Positions 43,912 through 52,510 of a stretch of DNA of 64,000 bases are shown here, one piece after another. The DNA is from Aedes albopictus (Eukaryota; Arthropoda; Insecta; Diptera; Culicidae): positions 289,226,089 through 289,290,088 of the forward strand of contig NC_085138.1 in assembly GCF_035046485.1 (NCBI RefSeq), written 5' to 3'. Both the position numbers and the translations under genes were made by a program. The notes beneath the pieces were generated by a model. The model searched no databases. It worked only from the letters and a program-made list of their open reading frames with translations, and had not been told where the DNA came from. The stretch's first letter is position 1, and every line of letters begins with the position of its first letter.

Positions 43912-46900
43912 TTAAACCAAGCCAGGTGTTTCGTCACTTATCTCAGGCACCGCAATCTTCGCTACTGCTCGCCTATACCGCTTTCCACCAGCTCGAATAA
44001 CAACTTGCCTGACTCTTCCATCAGCTCCCTTGATGATTTCATCGACGACGCCTCGGATCCAACTCTTCCGGTTTTCTTCATCCGCCATATACACCAGAGT
44101 ACCAACCTTGATAGGGCCTTGATCTTCTTGCCATTTGGACCTCAAATTTATTGTTGGCAAATACTCTTTTATCCACCGATTCCATAGTTTATCGGTAAGC
44201 ACTTGTGACCGCTCGTACTGATCCCGTAACCCTTTCGCTTCATTGCCGGATGGCAACCGCATTTCTCTACCACACGATGGATATCCGAGAAGGAAGTGGT
44301 TTGGAGTCAGGGCTTCTGGCTCCATATTGTCTTTGGACACAAATGTCAAGGGTCTTGAATTGATCATCCTCTCCGCCTCAGCCAATACTGTCTCCAATAC
44401 TTCATCCGAAAGTGATCTTCCATCGTCAAGCTCTGCTAACACCGCTTTTACCGACCGGACTAACCGCTCCCATATTCCTCCCATGTGAGGAGCTGCTGGT
44501 GGATTGAAATTCCACCTAGTTCTCGAACTTGTCAAATTTTCACTGCATTCTTCATTGATAGCCTTGATAATCTCCTTGCTAGCTCCTACAAAGTTGGTGC
44601 CATTATCCGAGAAAAACTCAATTGGAAATCCTCTTCGACACACGAATCGTCGGATCGCCATTAAGCAAGATGCTGTTGAAAGGCTTCTGGCGACCTCCAA
44701 ATGTATCGCTCTTGTCGTGAGGCAAGTAAACAGTGATACCCATCGTTTTTCACTTCGCCGGCCGATGACGACCGAAATAGGACCGAAGAAATCTACACCT
44801 GTGTATGTAAAAGGACGAAGGAACGGAGTTGCTCGTTGCACTGGGAGAGGTGCCATCCTTGGCACGGTTGGTTTGCATTTATACACCTTACACCATACAC
44901 AGTTGCGCATTACTCTCGAAACCTCAGCCCGTATTTTCGGAATGCAAAATCTCTGCATCAATTCATTTACGACAGCTTCCCGATGCCCATGACCAAGTCG
45001 TCCGTGGTAGTGCTCGATTAGCCGCGTCGTGATCATATGTCCTTTAGGAAGAATTATGGGGAATCGCATTTCGAACGGCAGGAACTCAGCCTGTGCTGTT
45101 CGACCTTCCACACGCACTACATCATTTTCATCCAGAATTGGTGACAATTTGTACAACGGACTTCTCTTCTCAATCTTCTCCTTGCATTCGCCCTTGTTGT
45201 CTCGCATAATCCGCAGAATACGAACTTCATCTTCAAACGCTTCCATCTGCACTTGTTGCCACAGCACTTCTTCCGCTCGTTGGAACTCGTCTCTTTGCAG
45301 ACACACCCGCACTGCATGTACTTTCCTTGTATACTTCATCCTCGGAAGAGAACGAAGTGTTTCGATGGCCAAGCCTTTAGCCTTTCTTCGAAGATTCGAA
45401 ATAAACCTGATCACGCAGGCCACACATCTCACTAATACATTCCATTTCGAAATACGGGATGGATCAATTAGTTGAAATACAGCTTCAGTTTTATGGAACA
45501 AACATGTTGCTCGAAGTTCTTCTGGATCATTTGGTTCTACACTATTGTCAACTGGCCACTCGCTCTCGGGTAAGTGTAAAAACGCTGGTCCTTTCAACCA
45601 TGCACCATCCGCTTCTAACGACGATCCTCTTGACCACTTCGTAAGATGATCCGCAACGTTGAGCTTCGTGGAGATCCACCTCCAATCCGACGTCTTTGTT
45701 CGCGACAAAATATCGCCGATCCTGAACGCCACAAATTGACGATATTTTCGGGCATCCGACTTAATCCACGATTGTACAGTCCTTGAATCAGTCCAGAAGT
45801 ACACTTTCTTGATTTCGAAGTTATGACTCTCCAAAATTGTATCCTTTAGTCGAGCGCCCAACACGGCTGCCATCAACTCTAATCGAGGAATAGAATGTGG
45901 TTTTATGGGGGCAACTTTAGAACGTGCTTGAACTAAGGCGCAACAAGGATCTCTACCGGTAAGAATTCGGAAGTAGCCGACTGCTCCGTACGCATTCTCA
46001 CTAGCGTCTACGAAAATGTGTAGTTGCAACGAACCATAATTGAGTGCTATGGCGTCGCTGAAATAGTATCGGGGAATCTCTACCATTTCAACATCTGTCA
46101 AGCACGCCGTCCACCGACTCCACTTTACCAACGCTTCGTCGTCGATTTCCTCATCCCAGTCGCAACCACTTCGCCAAAGATCCTGCACAATGATACGACC
46201 GTGGATCGTAAATACCGCCAGCAGTCCAAGAGGATCGAAAAAGCTCATGACACAGCTCAATACGATCCGTTTCGTTGGTCGATGTCCGCCCGTTAAATAC
46301 GGTTGTAGCTCGTCTCTCACTTTGGTTGAAAATGTGAACACGTCCTGCTTCGTATTCCATACAATCCCCAGCACACGCTCGTATTCCGTTTCTTTGTCTC
46401 GATGAAAGTGAATCTCCTGATTATCTTGTCGTTCTCCAAGTTGCATCAGTACCTCTTCTGAATTGGAAACCCAGTTTCGGATTTGGAAACCACCACGAGC
46501 ATGAATGTCTCGTACTTCTTTTGCACGGCATATTGCCTCCTCTGTGGAATCAACGCTATCGAAGTAATCGTCCACATAATGCTTCTTCTCTATTGCGCTG
46601 GCTGCCTCTGGATAACTTTCGGAAAACTCACTTGCATTCTTATTCATAACATAAAGTGCTTGACTAGGCGAACACGTCGCTCCAAAAATAGCGCAGTCCA
46701 TCACGTACACTTCTCCGCCAAATAAAAACCGTTGCGCTTGACGATCCTCTGGGCGAATGCGTATTTGGTGGAACATCTCACGAATGTCACCTCCAAAACC
46801 AATTCTTCGTTCTCGAAACTGACTTATGACTGACGGCAGGGAGACTAGTAAATCTGGACCCTTCAACAATGTCGCATTGAGAGAAACACCGTTGACTGCA

Positions 46901-49551
46901 GCTGCGGCATCCCAAACTAGTCGAACTTTTCCTGGTTTCCTTGGATTCAACACAATGTTCAACGGCAAATACCACACCTTGTGTCGCTCTGTTGACCGGA
47001 GTTCCTGTGGTGTAGCTTTGTGACAATACCCCTTTTCTATGTAGTCACTCATCTGTTTGTGAACGTTCTGCTGTAACTCTTGATTTTTAGCTAAACGTTT
47101 CTCGAGGCTCTTCATTCGCTTCTCTGCCATAGAAAAACTGTCTGGAAACAGAGTGTGTTCTTCTTTCCACAGTAATCCACATTGGAATCGATCACCGACT
47201 CGAACTGTTGTTTTCTCCAAGATCTCTCTGGCTCTGCGGTCGTCCCTTGACTCTGGTACCAAGTCCACCAAAACAGCCGAGTCTTCCAATACGTAATGCG
47301 ACTTTAGAAGACGATACAAGTCTTCGTTGGACACACTAGTACATGTGTGATGACCGACAAAGGTTGACTCAGAAGATATTTTTTCTTGTGGGCCGTACAC
47401 CGTCCATCCCAGCATTGATCTCACAGCTATAGGCTCACCCGGGTTCCCAATTCGAGACTCTAGAGGGGCAAATAGATGTAGGTGTTTAAGCCCAATCAAA
47501 ATGCGTGGTGTTTCCATCGGGTAGTCAGCCACCTGGAGGCCTTGTAGATGTTCATAACCTTCAGCAAATTCAGCAAAACGCATAGTCTGTTTCGGCAACC
47601 CCAATTCTCTCACCGTGTGAGCTCCCCGCAATGCACTTTTCTGGGTTGACCCCACACTTGATACCGACAAATTCACTATCTTCGAATCTCTTTCCAGTCT
47701 TGTCATCCCAGCAGTCCACGATACGCGTAATGGCTGTACAACTCCACCGCAACCCAACTCCTCTGCTACCGAAGCTTCGATAAGTGTGTACGATGAACCT
47801 TCGTCCAAGAACGCTAGTATGCTAAGTGTCTTGGAACCGTTGTACACCGTCACTGGAACAACACGGAAGATCACCGACGAAGGAAGAATGCTGTTATGCA
47901 TATTACAGGTAGAGTGCACGGGGAGTTGATGCAAAAGTGTGTTGTGTAATCCTTGACAATTTGCTACTTTGCAGCGGATGTTGATCTTACATTTCGCATC
48001 ACCATGTGCATTGAGGCAGCTTCTGCAAAGCTCCCACCTATCTACTGCTTTCAATCGCTGGGCTGGTTCAAGCTTCAAAAAATCGTCACAGTTACGCAAT
48101 CTGTGATTTGTTTCACCACACATCGCACATGGGATTCGTTTCTGCGGTTCATCTTCTTGTGGAACCTTTTCATCTTCGTTGTGAACGTTCACGTACACTC
48201 CATGCTGCTTGGGTTTGTTACGCTCTCGGTTACGCTCCGGATTGGGCGCGCGACTGCTACTTGCTTGTCCGTCCACCAAGTTTACTGCCTCTGTTGCCAC
48301 CGAAACTATCTCGGATAAAAAGTCAGCCATGGTACGTAGTGTTACCTTCTTCCTGCCACTAATTTCATTTCGTTTGAAACGAATCCAGTCCATCTTCGTA
48401 CTCGCTGGAAGCTTCTTCGCCAATTCACTGATCAATAACGGATTCGTCAGATGGTCTTCCAAGTGGGTTGCTTCCATATGGTCACAAAGCTGTTGAACAA
48501 GTCGACCGTATGTGATGAACGTCGCTGGCCTTTCCGCTTTCGGTCCATCGGCGGATCTCACCTTCACTAACAGGGTCTCCAAAATCTGCTCCGGTTGTCC
48601 AAACTGCTCACGAAGCTCTTGAATTACCTTCGGCACAAACTGAGGCAGTAAAAGTCGCGATCCTACTGCGTCCAGTGCCGCTCCCTTCAGACATTCCTGC
48701 AGTCGAACTAAGTTTTCGAGATTGGAGAAACCGCACGCTTTTGTTGTCGTCTCGTAACTGGAAATAAAGATTGACCACTCTTCCGGATTCCCGGTGAACG
48801 TCGGCAGCCGCCTAGCCAGGAACTGTCGCGCCGATAGTTGAGCCTTCGTTGGTACTAGTTCCATTTTCGCACTTGCATCACTTGTATCACCATCACTTTT
48901 ACTTTCACTTTCACTTTCTGATGTCGCATCGGTATCAACCACTTTTTCGCGAACCGAATTAGCTTTGACTTTCGAAATCTTCGATTTTTCGCCTACTTCT
49001 CCCATTCGTACCATTGGAGTGGACGTCTTCTTGCAGAAGCGTATCGAACTTTCCTCGTTCTCCAATTCCGCGCGTTCTGACAGAGCCTTATCTATTCTAC
49101 GCTGTAACTTCTCCTTTTCTGCCCTTTTCTTTTCATTGAATTCTTCTACTGCAACGGCTTTGGCCTCTAACTCCTGCTTCTCTAACTGCCATAGTGCTTC
49201 CCTCTTCTCTATTTCTAACTTCAACCTCATACTTGCCACCCGCTTCTTCTTTTCTATTAAGGCTGACAAGCGTTCTCGCTCTAGAGCAATGGACTTTTCC
49301 GCTTCAAGCAGCTCTCTTTCCTCCGGGTCATCAGGGGTCCTTCCTCCTTGATCACCAGAACAATCGCTACATACCCAGTCATGGTCTTCCTGTATATCCG
49401 ACGTCACTCCTTGACAGCCGAAATGATACCACCGTTGGCAGTTATCGCAGAACACCATCTGGCTTTCGTCCTCATCCGGCCGGTTGCACTTTCCGCAATT
49501 GTATGCCGTCTCATTCGGGTCGGGAAGGCGAGGGATTGATCCGGTATTCAT
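43912..49551 (-). CDS. BEL/Pao Gag-Pol polyprotein with N-terminal PHD finger
   Basis: 1879 residues in one frame. Residues about 17-66 are a PHD-type zinc finger (CGKC...CDNC...H...CSDC). A charged coiled coil spans about 75-190. A Gag region of the DUF1759 type spans about 250-400 (LPTFTGNPEEWSIF). Zinc knuckles (CAMCGETNHRLRNC) lie near 475. The aspartic protease of DUF1758 type has FLDEGSSYTLI near 590. The RT spans about 880-1100 with YVDD. RNase H follows with FVDASENAYGAVGY. The integrase has an HHCC finger (CVWCKVYKC) and a DDE core with YTGVDFFG, FFSDNGTNF and GGIWERLV. No stop or frameshift. The ATG lies only 9 nt inside the 5' LTR. The start could also be used from LTR transcripts initiating upstream. 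Confidence 0.93.
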   Translation of the reverse strand: MNTGSIPRLPDPNETAYNCGKCNRPDEDESQMVFCDNCQRWYHFGCQGVTSDIQEDHDWVCSDCSGDQGGRTPDDPEERELLEAEKSIALERERLSALIEKKKRVASMRLKLEIEKREALWQLEKQELEAKAVAVEEFNEKKRAEKEKLQRRIDKALSERAELENEESSIRFCKKTSTPMVRMGEVGEKSKISKVKANSVREKVVDTDATSESESESKSDGDTSDASAKMELVPTKAQLSARQFLARRLPTFTGNPEEWSIFISSYETTTKACGFSNLENLVRLQECLKGAALDAVGSRLLLPQFVPKVIQELREQFGQPEQILETLLVKVRSADGPKAERPATFITYGRLVQQLCDHMEATHLEDHLTNPLLISELAKKLPASTKMDWIRFKRNEISGRKKVTLRTMADFLSEIVSVATEAVNLVDGQASSSRAPNPERNRERNKPKQHGVYVNVHNEDEKVPQEDEPQKRIPCAMCGETNHRLRNCDDFLKLEPAQRLKAVDRWELCRSCLNAHGDAKCKINIRCKVANCQGLHNTLLHQLPVHSTCNMHNSILPSSVIFRVVPVTVYNGSKTLSILAFLDEGSSYTLIEASVAEELGCGGVVQPLRVSWTAGMTRLERDSKIVNLSVSSVGSTQKSALRGAHTVRELGLPKQTMRFAEFAEGYEHLQGLQVADYPMETPRILIGLKHLHLFAPLESRIGNPGEPIAVRSMLGWTVYGPQEKISSESTFVGHHTCTSVSNEDLYRLLKSHYVLEDSAVLVDLVPESRDDRRAREILEKTTVRVGDRFQCGLLWKEEHTLFPDSFSMAEKRMKSLEKRLAKNQELQQNVHKQMSDYIEKGYCHKATPQELRSTERHKVWYLPLNIVLNPRKPGKVRLVWDAAAAVNGVSLNATLLKGPDLLVSLPSVISQFRERRIGFGGDIREMFHQIRIRPEDRQAQRFLFGGEVYVMDCAIFGATCSPSQALYVMNKNASEFSESYPEAASAIEKKHYVDDYFDSVDSTEEAICRAKEVRDIHARGGFQIRNWVSNSEEVLMQLGERQDNQEIHFHRDKETEYERVLGIVWNTKQDVFTFSTKVRDELQPYLTGGHRPTKRIVLSCVMSFFDPLGLLAVFTIHGRIIVQDLWRSGCDWDEEIDDEALVKWSRWTACLTDVEMVEIPRYYFSDAIALNYGSLQLHIFVDASENAYGAVGYFRILTGRDPCCALVQARSKVAPIKPHSIPRLELMAAVLGARLKDTILESHNFEIKKVYFWTDSRTVQSWIKSDARKYRQFVAFRIGDILSRTKTSDWRWISTKLNVADHLTKWSRGSSLEADGAWLKGPAFLHLPESEWPVDNSVEPNDPEELRATCLFHKTEAVFQLIDPSRISKWNVLVRCVACVIRFISNLRRKAKGLAIETLRSLPRMKYTRKVHAVRVCLQRDEFQRAEEVLWQQVQMEAFEDEVRILRIMRDNKGECKEKIEKRSPLYKLSPILDENDVVRVEGRTAQAEFLPFEMRFPIILPKGHMITTRLIEHYHGRLGHGHREAVVNELMQRFCIPKIRAEVSRVMRNCVWCKVYKCKPTVPRMAPLPVQRATPFLRPFTYTGVDFFGPISVVIGRRSEKRWVSLFTCLTTRAIHLEVARSLSTASCLMAIRRFVCRRGFPIEFFSDNGTNFVGASKEIIKAINEECSENLTSSRTRWNFNPPAAPHMGGIWERLVRSVKAVLAELDDGRSLSDEVLETVLAEAERMINSRPLTFVSKDNMEPEALTPNHFLLGYPSCGREMRLPSGNEAKGLRDQYERSQVLTDKLWNRWIKEYLPTINLRSKWQEDQGPIKVGTLVYMADEENRKSWIRGVVDEIIKGADGRVRQVVIRAGGKRYRRAVAKIAVPEISDETPGLV

Positions 49552-49560
49552 TTTTGAGAA

Positions 49561-50051
49561 TGTTCGGATCTCAAACTACGTTTTTGCAGCAGTGCTTGGT
49601 ATTGCAGCTCAAAACTGTAATAAAAATATATTTAAGCTCAAACGCAACATTTTGTTTTACCTTATACAAACATGAATAGTTTTGTCTCCTCACGCTACCA
49701 CTGTCCCACAACTATTCTGCTGCGCTCAAATTCTGCAACTAATCAATAACATTTTACATCTTTCTTATGCTAACTCAATTTCAATTTACCTTCGACACTT
49801 CAATCTAGCTTTCACTCTATCTCGAACTCAATTTCCAACTCAAAAACTTAATCTTTTTAACAATTTCACCTCGAATTTCACTTTCCTGCATTAACGACTC
49901 CAACTCTTTTTCACTCTGTCATCTTTGTTTTTCTTTTCACCAATCTGACGTTTCAAAGCAGTCTGACGTTTTAACCCAGTTTGACGTTAGTCTGAAAAGG
50001 GCCTATCCCCCTCAATGCACCACTTGTGCAGTGATGCCAGGTGCCGCAACA
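49561..50051 (-). repeat. 5' LTR of the BEL element
   Basis: 491 bp. In sense orientation ends GATCCGAACA, followed by TTCTCAAAA and the ATG of the polyprotein. No TGG primer-binding start in the first 60 or so bases of the interior. Confidence 0.92.
49943..49990 (-). promoter_or_regulatory. Triple TGACGTT motif in the BEL LTR
   Basis: On the plus strand tctgacgttt, tctgacgttt and tttgacgtta recur at spacing of about 20 bp (one each near 49944, 49962 and 49981); the same trio is at 43773-43820 in the other LTR. TGACG cores resemble bZIP/CRE-type sites, so this could be a U3 enhancer. Inference only. Confidence 0.4.
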
Positions 50052-51689
50052 AAGGCCGTGTCATCTGCAAAGAGCCTAGGTGTTCCGCGAAGTTTCAGAT
50101 TTCCCAAGTCATTGATAAATATCAAAAATAACAAAGGGCCAATGTTGCTCCCTTGAGGAACTCCAATATCAATAGAGCATAAACTACTACGAACGCCATT
50201 AAGGACAACAAATTGTTTGCGATTTGAAAGGTAACTTTTAATCAAATCGTTGGCTATTCCTCTTATTCCATACCGATCAAGTTTATTGAGCAAAATTTCA
50301 TGATTGATAGTATCAAAAGCTTTTTTTAAGTCAATCAATAAGCCTCCCACTATTTTTTTCGATCTATTTCAGAGATTAAATCATCTACAAGCTCCACAAT
50401 AGCATTTGAGGTTCCACAACCTTCACGAAAGCCATATTGAAAGTTATACAAAACATTGTTTTCGGTGAAAAAATTTGAAAGCCGTTTGGTGAGAAGTTGT
50501 TCAAAAATTTTATTAAGTACTGAAAGGGTGGAGATTGGGCGATAGTTGGAAGGGTCATGCGGATCTCCAGATTTGAAAATAGGGGTCACTTTCGCTATTT
50601 TTAAAATGTTAGGATACATGCCAGTAACTATAACACTATTAAACAGTTTTGTAATTATCTCCGAAAAAGGCCTCAGATGGGCTTTTAACAAATCAGCCGA
50701 AAGATTATCATGCCCACGACTCTTTTTGACATTTAATTGATTTATTAAAATGCATACTTCGCTTTCATTGGTTGGCCGCAGGAAAATTGAATTATTAACA
50801 GTATGTACATGCCTTAAAGCATCAAAATCGTTCTTAGGAAGTTTATCGGCCAAATCGTTCCCAACACTAGAAAAAAAATTATTGAATACCTCAACTACAT
50901 CACTATCCGAGTGCAAAACCGTGCCATCAACTTTCAGGTTGATCTTTTCGGTAATTTTTGAGCGTCCAAAAACTTCATTTAAAACTTTCCACACATTGGA
51001 GTGACTGGAGCTCTTAAGAATATTTTCATAATACTCTCGTTTACAGCGTATTTTTGCAGTTTTTACTTTTTTTGAAATATGTGTCAACATTTCTCTAATA
51101 TGCACATCGTTAGGAGCGTTCTTAGATTTTGCAAGGTAGTTATTTTTAATTTGGATCAACCGCCAGAGACTGTAAGTCATCCACGGACAATGATCGCCTT
51201 TCAAATGAGCTGTTTTTGATATCGATCGTGTACACTCAGTAATGAGTCTGTTGTATGTCTCGACAAGAGTATTCAAGGAAGTTTCAGCATCATCAATAAT
51301 TTGAAATTCATTCAAAAACGCAGCGAATAGTGTGTGCAATTTGGTATGATCAACAATGTTCATTTTCAGTTCTTGTTGTTTCTTTTCATTACCCAGGAAG
51401 ATCGACGAAATGATAGGTAGATGATCACTAATTTCATGGAAAATTGTATGGTTTTGAAGTTTTGCAGCATGATCAATTGGACATATGAAATGATCTAGGA
51501 TATTGTTACTAGAAGGGCGTGTTGCAAAGGTGTTCGTACAGACATAACCGTATGATTCTAATAGGTTTTTATATCTAATTACCACGTTATTATTTTGAAG
51601 ATTAATAGGTACATTTACATCGCCAATTATGAGAAAAGGTTTAGACTGAGTTGCGGCTGACAACCAGCCTTCGATTATATTCTGGAATT
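50052..51689 (-). pseudogene. CR1/L2-like LINE ORF2, endonuclease/RT part
   Basis: Truncated endonuclease start (FLIIGDVNVPINLQ, ISDHLPIISS), a linker, then RT blocks: VKKSRGHDNLSADLLK, VTPIFKSGDPHDPSNYRPIS, YNFQYGFREGCGTSNAIVEL, LLIDLKKAFDTINHEILL, GVPQGSNIGPLLFLIFINDL and an intact FADD near 50060. The frame shifts by one base at an A-run (minus strand, near 50353-50359). The open frame extending to 51798 is a chimera: its first 36 or so residues are antisense RTE. Confidence 0.85.
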
Positions 51690-51697
51690 CACTAGCT

Positions 51698-51971
51698 CGC
51701 TGCACTTTACGGCGAACCCAGCATCCAGAAAGTGGCCAAAGCCGGAAGGATACGATGGGCAGGGCATGTTGCAAGAATGCCGGACAACAACCCTGCAAAG
51801 TTGGTGTTTGCTAACCATCCGGTTGGTACAAGAAGGCGTGGAGCGCAGAGAGCACGATGGGCGGACCAGATGGAGCGTGATCTGGCGAGTGTTGGGCGTG
51901 ACCGACGTTGGAGAGCTGCAGCTGCAAATCGAGTATTATGGCGGCAAATTGTTGATTCAGTATTATCATGA
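51698..51971 (+). pseudogene. RTE ORF, C-terminal end
   Basis: AKAGRIRWAGHVARMPDNNP (from 51735) is the conserved RTE C-terminal segment, followed by RRRGAQRARWADQMERDL and WRQIVDSVLS before the stop. Followed by AT-rich 3' UTR and TAAATAAATG tail. Confidence 0.85.
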
Positions 51972-52100
51972 ATTTGATGTTAACTAAATAAATGTAAATG
52001 AACCCCGTGAAACTACACTGAAACCTTCTTATACCTCTATGGAGTATCCCACCAGTTCGTATGCAGCATCCATTGATCGAGAACAAAACACACCATTCAT

Positions 52101-52502
52101 CAAGGTTGCGACCATTCATTTGCAAAGATTTACATTCATTTGCTATTATCTCAGTTCAGAAGCATGCTATCGAAAAACAATGTATGGATAATTTAACCTT
52201 GTAGTTTTATCTGAAAGTTTGCCGAATGACATTGGGGTCGCAAACGTATACCAAAGTCGTGAGCGAGCTGTGAAGGCAACTCTCCACGCGATGAATGTAA
52301 ATTACATTCACGCTGTGGAAAGTAGCCTTCACAGCTCGCTCACGATTTTGGTATGCGTGAGCGACCCCAATGTAATTCGGCAAACTTTCAGATAAAACTA
52401 CAAGGTTAAATTCATCCATACATTGTTTTTCGATAGCATGCTTCTGAACTGAGATAATAGCAAATGAATGTAAATCTTTGCAAATGAATGGTCGCAACCT
52501 TG
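52101..52502. mobile_element. Long foldback element with 8-bp duplication
   Basis: 402 bp folding on itself nearly end to end: caaggttgcgaccattcatt (52101) mirrors aatgaatggtcgcaaccttg (52502), and the complementarity continues with scattered mismatches to a centre near ACATTCATCG at 52300-52315. A perfect 8-bp duplication, ccattcat, is at 52093-52100 and 52503-52510, pointing to hAT- or Mutator-like mobilisation. No coding. Confidence 0.85.
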
Positions 52503-52510
52503 CCATTCAT

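Larger units (their letters stand above)
43391..50051 (-). mobile_element. Complete BEL/Pao LTR retrotransposon
   Basis: 6661 bp on the minus strand. LTRs of 491 bp at 49561-50051 (5') and 43391-43881 (3') look identical by eye; both run TGTTGCGGCA...GATCCGAACA in sense orientation. A perfect 5-bp duplication, aaggc, lies at 43386-43390 and 50052-50056. A purine tract ACGGGAGGGGC precedes the 3' LTR. One uninterrupted Gag-Pol ORF. Every sign points to a very recent insertion that may be autonomous. Confidence 0.95.
42197..51689 (-). mobile_element. 5'-truncated CR1/L2-like LINE, split by BEL element
   Basis: Inserted in the RTE element. Poly(A)-like T-runs start at 42197, and the duplication cacgagct / cactagct (42189-42196 and 51690-51697, one mismatch) flanks it. 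Without the BEL element (43391-50051) and one 5-bp duplication it is about 2.83 kb: part of the endonuclease, all of the RT and C terminus, and a 3' UTR of about 315 bp. Clade assignment (CR1/L2 group) rests on the RT blocks. Confidence 0.8.
37413..52001 (+). mobile_element. RTE-clade (JAM1-like) element, copy 2, heavily nested
   Basis: aaccccgtgaaact occurs at 37399-37412 and 52003-52016, a 14-bp target duplication around the whole nest. RTE sequence lies at 37413-37701, 38527-40555, 41639-42196 and 51690-52001; the 3' tail is TAAATAAATG-like, as RTE elements have. The segments between are a hAT-type element, a TA element, a CR1/L2-like LINE and their own passengers, plus a MITE at 41976-42131. 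Coding pieces are described separately. Confidence 0.85.

Noticed and set aside
49682..49894. 70-residue frame found twice (also 43512-43724)
   Set aside because: Antisense sequence inside the two identical BEL LTRs.
51690..51798. N-terminal 36 residues of the LINE frame
   Set aside because: Antisense RTE sequence fused by the insertion; not part of the LINE protein.
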